Assembly (NCBI GenBank): GCA_934045905.1
Contig: OW203769.1
Span: 32,925,345 to 32,989,344, forward strand
Source of the DNA: Leuctra nigra
Taxonomy: Eukaryota; Arthropoda; Insecta; Plecoptera; Leuctridae
DNA: 64,000 nt
Direction of reading: 5' to 3'
The notes below the pieces were generated by a model. It was not told where the DNA came from and did no database searches. It was given only the letters and a program-made list of their open reading frames with translations. Within the stretch, counting starts at the first letter, position 1. Every line of letters begins with the position of its first letter. Below, one piece after another: positions 9,685 to 19,781 of the stretch. The position numbers and the translations under genes are program-made.

Positions 9685-12600
9685 ATGGCTGCAAATGATG
9701 AAGCTGTGCTTGCGTCATTAGTTTACGACTTCTTATTAACACAAGATAAATCTTTAGCTCAAGTATTTCAGAAGAAATCTAAAGCGGTAAGTCTTATAAT
9801 CAATTTTAATATATTTTAAAGTTGTGTGCTAATGTTCAGGTAGCATTATTGAACTTAATGCCGGTGATTGGCATCAGCAACAGCATGGTATGGCCATCAA
9901 GCCGTGCTTGTGGTGCACCACGTGTTGAATTCTCTGATCAAATTATTTAGTTTTGCACTTAGTTGTCTGTTCAGTATGTTGATATTTGCTTCACCGTAAT
10001 TGGTAGTGGATATTATTTCTATTATATTTTTTCTATTATTTCTATTTTTCTTCTATTATTCTTTTCTATTCTTATTTTAGTTGAATATTGCTACCTACCT
10101 ACCTACCTAGGTATGTTTTGTCATTTTTGTTGTTGTGTTGATATGATGTTAAAATCGTTCCCAAAGATGAATTCGATGATGGAGAACTTTGTTTCAAGAC
10201 GGGACTGATCAACAACTACTTACCAACATTCGTAAACATTTAACGAAGTCTGGTTTTGGAGAGATGCGAGGTTTGTTGTCTGTGCTTAAACACATGTTCT
10301 TATTGCAGAGTCCACTGCCAAAGGGGTCGCCATGTATGCGAGAAATATTAAAAGAGTATCAGCGGCTCTCACCTAAGAAGAAAATACCACCTATTAACTT
10401 GAAGAAAGCTAGTTCTTCGGATTCAAGTTCAGGTACCTATGCATATTAAAATATTGTGTAGGTGTAGTACTAGGTACCTATATACCTAGGGCTACCTAGG
10501 TATGTTTTGTCATTTTTGTTGTTGTGTTGATATGATGTTAAAATCGTTCCCAAAGATGAATTCGATGATGGAGAACTTTGTTTCAAGACGGGACTGATCA
10601 ACAACAACCAACATTCGTTATAGTTTTAAGCTACAAATGTATTCTTGTGCCAATACCATAATCCACTATTTCCATTCAATATTAGAGTCCGAGGATGAAG
10701 CTCCCAAGAAAATTGCCACACCTGCGGTAAATGGGAAGAGTAAGCCAGTAACTAAAGCCGTACCTGCGAAAAAAGCTGAGAGTAGTTCAGAAGACAGTTC
10801 TAGTGAAGATGAAACGCCTGCAAAAGCACCTGCTAGGACACCTGTATTAAATGGCAAAGTTGCACCTAAATCAACCCCCGCTAAGAAACCGGAAAGCAGT
10901 TCCGACGACAGTTCTAGTGAGGATGAAGCCCCAACACAAGCAAAGACACTAGTGAAGCCAGTAGCCACAACAAAAGCAAAAACACCTGCAAAAAAAGAAT
11001 CTAGTTCGGAGGAGAGCTCCAGCGAAGACGAGGCGCCAGCAAAACCGGTGGCCAAGTTGCCGGTTGCCCCGGTGCTGAAGAAAGCGCCAGCGAAGAAAGA
11101 ATCTTCGAGTAGTGAAGAGAGCAGTGATGAGGAAGAAAAGGGTAAGGAATCTCAGTGTGTGTAATACAAGCGCAAGCACAGGTGTTTGGGACTAATGTTT
11201 CATGTTTTGCCCAACAGTTCCGACTAAAGCTGCACCGAAGCCCGTGGCAACAAAGCCTGTTGCGAAGCCTGCATCCTCTAGCGACGACTCAAGTGAGGAA
11301 GATGAGCCGAAAGCTAAGGTTGTTGCCAAACCTCCTGTGAAACCTGCTGCAGCCAAGAAAACAGAAAGCTCTTCGGAAGAAAGCAGTAAGTATTGGGAAA
11401 GTTGTTTCACCCTAGATGTTGGCATTATTTCCACAGTCTGTTACCCCACATTTGCTAAATCCAATTGGGCAGTTGAAATTGTAGGTCAGTTAGGGTACCC
11501 GGGTATCAAAAAAAAAAAAAAGTTTGTATTATTTTTTTTGCATTTTTTGCATCAGCTGCCCCTTAATCACCCACTGCATCGTTTATAGTTATGTAAACTG
11601 AATGTAATATTTATTCATATTTCCCAAATTTCAAAAATCTCAGCCAATTTCATTGTTAGTAATGTTATTAGAATGCTAGTGAGTTGAGGATGGATTATTG
11701 ATGGGGAGGTGGGTGGAGGATTGATGGAGGGGATGCAGGCAAGATGTACCTTGTGTTCAACCTTCCATTGTATAGACGTTATGTATCTCTCCCCAATGAC
11801 ACGGATAGGGCGGTAAGCTCAGTGCAAAAAATTTCAAGGCATTTGAAAAAAAAAAAATGTACCTAGTTATTTATTTCCCGGGTAATTAAAGCGGGTACCC
11901 GGGTACAAATCCTTACCCGAATCCGACCTCTAGTTGAAATCATAGTGGTCCCTAATCACTTGGCAACGCGAGGGACTCGGATCATTAGGTTCCATGAGAT
12001 TGGTCCCCCCTCGACTATTCCTTTGTTGCGAGCCACTAACTAACTGAGAGAGTGTACAGTGTTGTGCGGCACTTAAATCTAGCAACTGTGCTTTCATTAC
12101 TGATGCCTATGATTGTTGGTGCCAGATTAATTGGCATCCCCTTAGCCAAAGATGCATGTGAGTACAATTATGTGTCATCTTAGGATAGGGGTTTGCACAG
12201 AATATCCTTTGATACTTGACAAAGAAGAACAGTTTGTCGGAATGCAAGCCCTTAGCAGGAGAGAGAATTTCCATTTCTGTTTCCTTCCTGAAGCTTGCTA
12301 GATTATATCGAAATTTGAGAAGAGTTGCTATGCATTCATAGTAGTAACTTTGTAAAATTTATCGTACAATCCCTTCCGTTTGCGCTGTGTGAGAAACCCA
12401 TTTTACAAAAAAAAAACGTTTTAAATTTAGACCCTTTCTAGACGAGGATTAATTCTTCTCTTTCAGAACAAGTGTGTAGTGGGAGGAGACACAAAGTGGC
12501 TTTATCAAAAGTGTCGGATTTCCTGTCATTGACTACAACTGCTGACTTAGAATCCCTGATCGCTGGCAAAGTGCGCAGTGTCGAGATCGACTTGACAAAA

Positions 12601-15600
12601 ATGCACAGTAAAGCGAGACGAAGGACGAAGCTTGCTCTGGTTGCATTTGCTGGCCAACATAACAAGTCGTTCCAAATGACCATTGAGAGGCGCGGCAGTG
12701 ACAGAATCAATATTATTACTCTAAATGGTAATTCAGAAGTGATGATTCAACTACTACATCTAAGAGGTTGTTTCTGAGCTCGGTTTCCACCAATCAATAT
12801 CATATTGTTCTTTCAATTGTTATCATTACAAGTCTTCTTTGCGTTACACTCGAAAATTAAAACTACACTTCATTATTTTATTTCGTTTTGTGCTCTTGCC
12901 TTCTGATTGCATATATTACACCGTTTAGTACTAACTGTCTTCTGCTTTGCACACTAGCGTAGTTACGTAACTGCGGTGTATGTTTTGGGCTGACCAATGA
13001 TGTATACACAAGTACTTGAATGACCGTGATTATACTCTTGTAGTTTCGTCACTACCACTGAGGTTGCCCTGACAGCACGTAACGCAGGTTTTCTGACTTG
13101 CCTGAAGCATACAACATCCTATCTTGGCTGCGGCAGTGCAGTACAGTGAAATGCAATCCTAGGGTGTTACGCAGTTATTTTATATTTATATCCAAATAAG
13201 TTGTGCCTGGCTGTGTGCAGGAACGATTTGATATGATGTTCTAGGTGGAAGAAAAGCCGTCGGTGCTTAATCTCGCCGTATCAAATAAAGACGTCTTTAC
13301 TTTACTTTATGTGTAGCACTTGAATGTGGCAACTGTACTTTCATTACTGTTGACTGTTAATAACAAAGTGCAAGATTAATTGGCAGCCCCTTAGCCAAAG
13401 ATGCATGTTAGGACAATCACATGTACCTTAGGATAGGGGTTTGCACATATAACTTTTACCGTTCACAATCACATGTAGAAATAGCAAGTTCTTTGATGGC
13501 TTTGACTACCTCGTAGTCAAATATGTTTTCAGTTTTAAGCTCGTAACATCATGATTTATTGCACACAAAATGAAATGGGATGATACGTTCTTGACGGGAG
13601 GGAATAGTCGACTACATATCGTTAAATAGATTCAATGTTTAGTTAGTCGTACCAACTGCTGGCATCTTGTACATTTCCTTACAGAATACTGCTTTTAACT
13701 CCATCATGTGTGTAATATTTGCTGCCTGATATTTACCTATTGAAATCCCTTGTACATTGGTCATTGCCTCAATATATTTTTAAAATATCGGCCTACTTAC
13801 GTACCTACATGCATTGTTCACTTTTTTCTTGCTGGTCTAGTTCAGGAAATAATGTGCCAATCAAATGATGATCCCATATTCTTGATAGGAATTGCCGGCT
13901 GATCCATACATGAAGCCAATTTCGTTCTGATGTTTGGCACATTTTATTCCGAGTAGGTATTCAGTGTACTGGATTGTTTCTACGGGACAGTAACCGACAT
14001 CTTCTTCGCAGGTTCGGAAGAGGACACAGTGAAGGTGGCTCCGAAGCCGAAGGCAGTGCAGGCCAAGGCTGTGGTGGCGAAGAAGCAGGAGTCTTCTTCG
14101 GAGGAAGACAGCTCGGAGGACGAGAAGCCGGCGAAGAAGCCCGTCGTCGCGGCCAAGAAGGAGTCCAGCTCCGAGGAAGAGAGCTCCGACGACGAGCCGG
14201 CTCCCAAGAAGATCGCTGGTGAGTAACTTGCCATGGGCTTAGGGATGTTGTTGGTGGAGAAAAAGCCCGGTATTTTCGGAAAATAAACATAGGTTTTCGG
14301 TTTTTTCCTCGATCTGTGGCAAAATAGGGTATTTTTAGGTAAAATTGAAATAATACTTTCATATACTTTACAATAATGATTTGTCTTAAATATTGACTTC
14401 TTATTATACCTAAAAATTAAATTCCGAATTTGATAAATATGAAACCTCCACTGTTTAAACTGTCTCCAAAATGACAATTTTTAAAAAACGTATTTTTCCC
14501 TAAATTTCCGGAAGATACAGGTTTTTTATTGAGGAAATGTTGCATCCCTACACGGGCTTTATAACGACAACGGGAAGTTGCATGTATTCATTGTCTTGTC
14601 TGGTCATCAACAGCTGCGACCAAGCCGGCCGCAAGCAAGGAGGAATCCAGCTCCGAGGAGGATTCCGATGATGATGAAGAGAAGCCCGCTGGCAAGAAGC
14701 GGAAGCTGGAAGCGGACGAGTCTGAGCAACCCGCTGTAAGTATGGAGATGTTGAGTCCAGTGATACGTCTCTGTGTGCAAGTTACTAACTCTGCTTCCAT
14801 CTTTGCAGAAGAAAGCTGCGATGTATCCCAACTTCGTCAAGGCCAACGGTGGCAATCCGGTAATTACCCGTTGTGTTTGTTATGGATGAGGAGTGATTCC
14901 CAAACCTACTTGTAAATACAGTAAAACCTCGTTATTACGAACTTCAATCATTCGAATTTAGGGGTAAATTCGAACTAGGTGCATGGTCCCAGTAGACAGG
15001 ATAGGTTTTTACATGTTAAATCATTTTTATAAATCGAATTTTAGGTTAATTCGAAATTCAAACTGAATTTTGGTCCCAGCCCATGTTATTCCTTGCATAC
15101 AGTTGTTTTAATTCGAACTTTGCAAAAGGATTGATAAAATAATCGCGAACAAACTACGAAAAAAACAACACTCATTACAAAACACAACCTTCAATGGCGT
15201 CAAAATGACGTCATGTCAAACTGCTTACTTCCATTCCAAGAGAATCTGGCTTGCGAGGTTGGCCAAACTGCTGTTACAGGTTTGCCAACCCCACTTTTTT
15301 ACAATGGTGGGAATATTCCACAGGCGGGAATGTTTAAACTTCATGAAAATGCACACAAAAAAATTGCATTAATTATATATTTTGAACTTTTTTAATTCGA
15401 ACTGGGTTTTTTGGGTCCCTTTGGATTCGAATTAACGAGGGTTTACTGTATTTCAAATTTTTAAGAAGTGATTTTATGTTCTTAAGTTTTCTGTGAATCA
15501 TAGTAATTTGACTATAGAGATGCAAGTCAAGAAATGTTGGACTACATGTTTTCTTCGATTTGTGTTTTCCCGTAATACTGTTCAAGGGGCAAGTTAAATT

Positions 15601-18600
15601 TTACATTAAATGTATGCCTTCTACCAAATAATTTGTGTTATAGTGACAGTATGCCAGAACATTTGTAAACATTGAAAAGAAGAGGAGAATTTTCCGAATA
15701 TCATTTTCTGCAAAATTAATATTTCTAATATGTGGCGGAAGAAGACTGTGAGAAGCTAATAACTAATGGACACCTGTTCAGAATGTTCTTGGTTGGTTCT
15801 TTTGTTCTCTACCTTCTGTAGTTATTCTGCAGCTAGCTAACCCTTGAATTTCATTTCTTCCCCGATTTTTATGTTAACGAGTGGAGGGAAATGAACAGTT
15901 AGGAATGTGCCAATCAAGTGATGATCCTTCATTCTTGATAGGAATTGCCGGCTGATCCATACATGAAGCCAATTTCGTTCTGATGTTTGGCACATTTCAG
16001 TACGATTACAAAAATTGGAACTTTTACGAATAAATGTTTTAACAATATTTAAAGCATAAAGGTTGCCCAGCTTTTGCCAGCGCCTTGTTAGTACTGTTAA
16101 CGGCCGCAATTTAAAAAGTATAATTTTTCATAACAAGTTATGGCCGACTGTCACGAATGAAGCCATTGTAGATCGTTCCTAAAATAAACTAGAATGAGAT
16201 GCGATATTCCAATTTTGGGAGGTACAGTGTTCTCCATTCTTGAAAGTGGAGGGGGAAAACGTCACATAGGCGTGGTTCTCTTATCGAGATGCTAAAAGTA
16301 AAAGCCATTAACGAAATAATTCGGGGTTTGGTGATAAAAAGGTAGGTAGATTTTGGATCTCGAAAAAATACTCATTTTTGATTTGACAATGGGAGGCATT
16401 CCATATCTACCCCCGTGAGGGGGTGACAAGGTTCAAATTTCAGGGATGATTTCATATAAATATTAATTCTCGCGAATTGTACAATGTAAGATGCCACTTC
16501 AAAATGCAATAAAATGCAGCAACCCTTTGCCAGAAGGTAGAGATGTAAAGTTACCGGTAACATTGAAATTAGTAATATTACCGGTAATATTACCGGTAAC
16601 ATTACCGAGCACGGTAATATTGAATTTTCTGCGCAGTTTTAACTATATGGCGTAAGAAAATTAATGAATGTGAATTAATTAATTTTTTCATATTACTTAG
16701 TTTACATAGGTATTGTGTATTTACTATTTATTGATTGAGGATAGGTATACATCTCAATTTTACAATAGCGATTTTAATTGAGCGAGCGTAAAAAGCGACT
16801 CCATTCTGCACTTTTGGACACTTTCTGTTTTTTTTGTGTTTGTTTGTTTGGCTAAAATTTTTGCATAGTACATACAAATTCATTCTAGCTTAATCGTGTA
16901 TAGTTTTTGTGAGCTTACCTCGATTGGAGTAAAAATGAAAATATCTCACGATTGGTCAAAAATCAAAATGCTGCGATTAAGTTCAAATTTTGCTTGGACA
17001 TTAAGACTACTACCTACCATTTTCTCTTATTTTATAAGTTTTCAGCCTAATCGGTAGAGAACGTGTATACTCATTTGATATTTAAATAGAATGCCAGAAG
17101 GTATTTTATTGTCATTTAATTTCCTGTGCAACTTCCATCTGTTTTTCTTTATGGATCATAGTGATGGCTATTCTCATTTTCAATGAAGTCGTGTAATTTT
17201 ATTTTGATCGTATTTCAATTCCTATGGATGTATATGTTTTCTTTGCATTACGATATTCCGGTTGGATGGAGATGTTGCGCGTTTGGGTGCTCGCTCATTA
17301 GCGCGTTATACACCGAGCGTTTTCCTAGTTATTTCTGCTTAAATAAAGACTTCGAGTCGAGGTAAATTTTCATTAAATGTTGGAATGGGCATGATTAACA
17401 ATTACGAAATTATACATCATGCTTTTACAGTCGCAGTGAAATATCCTGCAATCAAAGAGCGAACTCTGAAAGACCCTTCCTTCAAAATAATTAGGTAGTA
17501 TATTATGTAAAAGAAAGTAAATTTAAAAAAAATAAGTAGCCAACGTGGAAAATATTACATACATGATAATGTTTAGATGTCGGTACCTACAGTATAACTT
17601 GTTGATTTATAAAAATATAATCAAATCTCTATACATCCTCTTTTTACACTGTGGTGTACTGTGGCAAAATTTGAACACTTCCATTATTTTTTTTCTCTAA
17701 AATTACCGAAAGTTACAATGTTACCAACGATGGGGGTAATATTACCGGTAATATTACCCGTGTTCACATCTCTACCAGAAGGTGATTCAAAAGGCGTTGG
17801 ATCTGCTATGTCTGTTATGCTTTTGGTTTGGCTCCCTAAGGGGTTCGCAAATTACAGTTTTGTTCAAGCAAACCAATACACGTATAGTTTGCAGTCGACT
17901 TTAGAACCGACCTTGAACTCGGTACCATCAAGCAAATGCGATGTTGGGTAAGGGTCCTGGGTTTGAACGCCAGAGCACCTTCCCCGGCCTGATGGCATCA
18001 CTCGTTCCTAGTTAGAGGCTTGGAAAGATGCAAAGCCAATGGATTCTACTGCATCCGAAATATTGTTGCGACTTAAATAAAAAAAAAAAATTGACCCATT
18101 TCAGTCACAATTGGCAGAAATTGACAGTCTGTCATGTAGATTTTAGGATTCACTTATTGATGTTGTTTTTGTCCAGCTCTTCCCCACAAATAGTCCTGAC
18201 TTTTCCTGCTTTTTATTTCATCGAACTGGGGAGGCCTGGGGTGTGTCCGGATTTCAGGATTTGAATGAGATTGTATTGGTTTTTGTGCTTCCATTCAGAA
18301 AAATGCTCCATTTCGACGGGTGCGCGAAGAGGAAGTGGAGATCGATCATCGAGTCCGTGACAACTCGTTCGAAGCCAAGGTAACGGACACATCGGATCGA
18401 ACCACCGGACCAAAGCAACGCATATAACGGCTCATTACTAATAAATTGCCTCACTGAAACTAGGATAAAGTCTTTCGAGCGTCTGTGAGCTTTTGGCTTT
18501 ATCTGTGTTTCTCTGACAACTCTCTGTTTGTCCTAGCTTCCGGGAATCCAGTGTCTGGAGAAACTCGTTCACCGTTTAAATATGTTGCCGTTTATGCTTG

Positions 18601-19781
18601 TGGCAAGTCTAATGGTGGTTTTTCTTTCATTATTTAGGATGAAGAGGCAGAAGCCGAAGGAGAGGAAGGGGAAGCAAAGCCGTGGCAAGACCGGGGTAAT
18701 TTCCGGGGCAGGGGCGGACGCGGGGGAAACTTCCGAGGGGGGGAGGGTGGCCGGGGAGGATTCAGGGGGCGGGACAGCGGGGGTTTCAGGGGAAGGGATA
18801 GCGGCGGACGAGGAGGGGGAGGTTTCCGAGGGAGGGACAGTGGTGGGGAGGGCGGAGGATTCAGGGGCAGAGGCGGCGGTGGTTTTAGAGGACGAGATAG
18901 TGGAGGGGAGGGAGGGTTCAGGGGGGGTCGTGGCGGTGGGTTCCGCGGGAGGGATAGTGGAGATGGCGGGGGTTTCCGGGGCCGAGGAGGTGGCGGATTT
19001 AGAGGCGGACGTGGAGGCGGTTTCCAGAAACCAGCCTTCGGAAGCACGGAGAATAAGAAGATTACATTCGATGATTAGGTACGTTGTGGGCAACATGGTT
19101 GCTGTCGAGAGCGTTTTTCTGGCATAAGTTCTTGATGGGCTATGTTTTTGTTTGCTACAAACAATTCTTGGATATTTTCAGTTGTAGTCTTCGTTAATTT
19201 AATTTAATAATTTGGATCTTGATAATTATTGGATTTTTTGAAATGTAGTACCATTTTTACTGAAACTTGAAATAGTGAGGAGAAACTGGGTTTCTGTTTC
19301 CATGGAGTAAAGAGCTGAATTGCAAGCGGTAATTGCAAAAACCAATAAAATTTAGTTCCTTATTTATATTGTCGTTCAATACAGATCAATCTTAAGCAAA
19401 TGCAGTCTCGAGCCATGTAGCTGCAGGTATATATTGTTCTTATATTCTTAACATTTGAAGTGTATCCCTCCCTATTGAAGAGCTGTTCAGATGATGAATT
19501 GAATGTCTGTATACATAATGAAGACACCTCTTGACTACCACTCACTTCTGATGAACCACCTGTGAAATGTCGAGTGTCAGCCGGTTGGATTGCGCGGAGC
19601 CGTGACTTGACCGGAATGTTTTGTGTTGCAGAAAGGCGCCCGAGGCTCGTGGGGCGAACGAGCCAGTCAAGACCTGATCAAAGTCCGAGGGAAGAATTTC
19701 AGACACGAGAAGACCAAGAAGAAGAGAGGTAGTTATCGTGGCGGCGAGATTTCTATGACTGTTAACTCAATCAAGTTCTAG
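9685..19781 (+). CDS. Nopp140: Nopp140 / NOLC1-like nucleolar snoRNP chaperone
   Basis: Exons: 9685-9786, 10309-10432, 10686-11141, 11218-11385, 12467-12727, 14012-14218, 14614-14735, 14809-14859, 18299-18379 and 19632-19781; all joins keep phase and give 573 residues. Exon 1 encodes a LisH motif ([18 protein letters not shown]). Exon 2 ends in a serine tract. The middle alternates Lys/Pro/Ala-rich stretches with casein-kinase-2-type acidic serine blocks ([11 protein letters not shown]), as in NOLC1. The last two exons encode the SRP40 C-terminal domain ([49 protein letters not shown]). Family role: chaperone of box C/D and H/ACA snoRNPs in nucleolus and Cajal bodies. Exon 12467-12727 is a phase 1-1 cassette coding 87 residues not typical of the family; skipping it leaves 486 in-frame residues. 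Introns hold candidate snoRNAs. An alternative RGG terminal exon is listed separately. Confidence 0.9.
10137..10213 (+). ncRNA. Candidate box C/D snoRNA (U21-like), copy 1, intron 1
   Basis: Terminal stem GTTGA/TCAAC encloses a C box ATGATGT (10143-10149, last base off consensus) and a D box CTGA (10205-10208). The guide just before box D reads TGTTTCAAGACGGGA. Its complement CCCGTCTTGAAACA is, from memory, the conserved 28S rRNA segment containing human Gm1303, the SNORD21 (U21) target; the fifth base before box D pairs with that G. The element ends 95 nt before the exon 2 acceptor, near the spacing usual for intronic C/D RNAs. A second copy lies in intron 2. Confidence 0.68.
10526..10602 (+). 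ncRNA. Candidate box C/D snoRNA (U21-like), copy 2, intron 2
   Basis: Near-identical to 10137-10213, with C box 10532-10538, D box 10594-10597 and the same 28S-complementary guide. It ends 83 nt before the exon 3 acceptor. The duplication also includes about 35 bp of upstream flank, so exon 2 is bracketed by two ~115-bp direct repeats. Confidence 0.68.
11480..11932. mobile_element. hAT-like element with GGGTACCCGGGTA repeats
   Basis: Flanked by the 8-bp duplication GTTGAAAT (11472-11479, 11933-11940). Ends are imperfect inverted repeats (TGTAGGTCAG / CCGACCTCTA), with GGGTACCCGGGTA palindromes just inside both. It carries an A-tract near 11511 and no coding. It lies in intron 4 of Nopp140. 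Confidence 0.68.
12066..12202 (+). ncRNA. Candidate box H/ACA snoRNA, copy 1, intron 4
   Basis: Hairpin-hinge-hairpin-tail layout. The first hairpin is closed by GGCAC/GTGCC (12068-12072, 12119-12123). The hinge is AGATTA (12124-12129, fits ANANNA). The second hairpin is built from GCA..CCCC / GGGG..TGC and AAGATG/CATCTT around a pocket (TTAGCCA / AGGATA). ACA lies at 12197-12199 with three bases to the end. The pocket lies about 15 nt before ACA, as expected. The rRNA target was not identified. Confidence 0.65.
13314..13450 (+). ncRNA. Candidate box H/ACA snoRNA, copy 2, intron 5
   Basis: Paralogue of 12066-12202 and of equal length. The first stem here is GCACTT/AAGTGC (13316-13321, 13366-13371), differing from copy 1 yet still paired, which supports RNA structure. 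Hinge AGATTA is at 13373-13378 and ACA at 13445-13447. The 3' pocket (TTAGCCA, AGGATAGGGGTTTGC) is identical in both copies, so both should share that target. Confidence 0.65.
13851..13943 (+). ncRNA. Candidate box C/D snoRNA A, copy 1, intron 5
   Basis: 10-bp terminal stem AATGTGCCAA/TTGGCACATT, C box ATGATGA (13865-13871), D' CTGA (13899-13902), a weak C' (ACATGA) and D CTGA (13927-13930). It ends 68 nt before the acceptor of exon 14012, the classic position for intronic C/D RNAs. Guides before D' (AGGAATTGCCGG) and D (GCCAATTTCGTT) are identical to copy 2. I could not match them to an rRNA site from memory. Confidence 0.68.
14240..14550. mobile_element. Small hAT-like element
   Basis: Termini TAGGGATG / CATCCCTA with near-perfect 8-bp flanks CATGGGCT and CACGGGCT (14232-14239, 14551-14558). 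311 bp, non-coding, in the intron before exon 14614. Confidence 0.6.
14919..15448. mobile_element. pogo/Tigger-like MITE
   Basis: Inverted termini CAGTAAAACCTCGTTATTAC and CAGTAAACCCTCGTTAATTC (right end, reversed) with TA on both sides (14917-14918, 15449-15450). 530 bp, non-coding, in the long intron of Nopp140. Confidence 0.8.
15904..15996 (+). ncRNA. Candidate box C/D snoRNA A, copy 2
   Basis: 93 nt like copy 1: the same 10-bp terminal stem, C box GTGATGA (15918-15924; copy 1 has A at the purine position), D' 15952-15955 and D 15980-15983. Differences from copy 1 fall mostly between C and D', sparing the guides. It lies deep in the 3.4-kb intron before exon 18299, not near a present acceptor; transposon insertions have enlarged this intron. 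Confidence 0.65.
16538..17774. mobile_element. hAT-like element with GGTAATATTACC repeats
   Basis: Exact 8-bp duplication CCAGAAGG (16530-16537, 17775-17782) around termini TAGAGATGTAAAG / GTTCACATCTCTA. Both ends are saturated with GGTAATATTACC-type palindromes. A Helitron-like copy has inserted in the middle. No transposase frame. Confidence 0.85.
16778..17328 (+). mobile_element. Helitron-like element, short divergent copy
   Basis: Starts TTGAGCGAGCG after an A. It ends CTCGCTCATTAGCGCGTT...GAGCGTTTTCCTAG before a T. 551 bp, sharing only parts of the family body. Confidence 0.72.
17830..18080 (+). mobile_element. Possible SINE with B-box-like word and A-rich tail
   Basis: GGTTTGAACGCC (17970-17981) resembles a pol III B box and a clear A-tract follows at 18066-18078. 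No matching copy or target duplication was found in the window, so this is tentative. Confidence 0.3.
18638..19078 (+). CDS. Nopp140: Alternative terminal exon: Nopp140-RGG tail
   Basis: Follows the acceptor TTCATTATTTAG and is open in phase 0 for 146 residues to TAG at 19076-19078. It begins [20 protein letters not shown], continues as an [15 protein letters not shown] repeat domain and ends [10 protein letters not shown]. Exons 14809-14859 and 18299-18379 both end in phase 0 and could splice to it. Drosophila Nopp140 is known to make -True and -RGG isoforms with different C-termini; here the RGG exon lies between the two SRP40 exons. RGG domains bind RNA and are arginine-methylated, as in fibrillarin and nucleolin. 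Strong codon bias leaves long antisense frames here that I treat as shadows. Confidence 0.8.
   Translation, partial: DEEAEAEGEEGEAKPWQDRGNFRGRGGRGGNFRGGEGGRGGFRGRDSGGFRGRDSGGRGGGGFRGRDSGGEGGGFRGRGGGGFRGRDSGGEGGFRGGRGGGFRGRDSGDGGGFRGRGGGGFRGGRGGGFQKPAFGSTENKKITFDD
19344..19349 (+). terminator. Poly(A) signal for the RGG isoform
   Basis: AATAAA lies 266 bp after the RGG stop and 283 bp before the last SRP40 exon, so it could end only the RGG transcript. Confidence 0.45.
19485..19556 (+). ncRNA. Candidate box C/D snoRNA B, last intron
   Basis: 72 nt with terminal stem GTTCA/TGAAC, C box ATGATGA (19491-19497) and D box CTGA (19548-19551) directly next to the stem. A C'-like TAATGA lies inside. 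It ends 75 nt before the acceptor of the last exon, the typical distance. The guide before D is GACTACCACTCACTT; no rRNA target recognised. Confidence 0.6.

Noticed and set aside
9840..9960. Structured segment in intron 1 as a further snoRNA; likewise 61385-61475
   Set aside because: Short hairpins exist, but no consistent H/ACA or C/D boxes at the right spacing.
10666..11055. Minus-strand frame over Nopp140 acidic exons
   Set aside because: Mirror of the Ser/Glu/Ala codon bias of the true plus-strand exons.
13851..13943. Short MITE with 10-bp TIR
   Set aside because: C, D', D boxes, preserved guides and the position 68 nt before an acceptor fit a C/D snoRNA better, though a genome copy count would decide.
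18569..19127. Proline-rich minus frames and Gly/Glu plus frame over the RGG exon
   Set aside because: Shadows of the RGG repeat; only the frame starting at 18638 follows a splice acceptor in phase with the gene.
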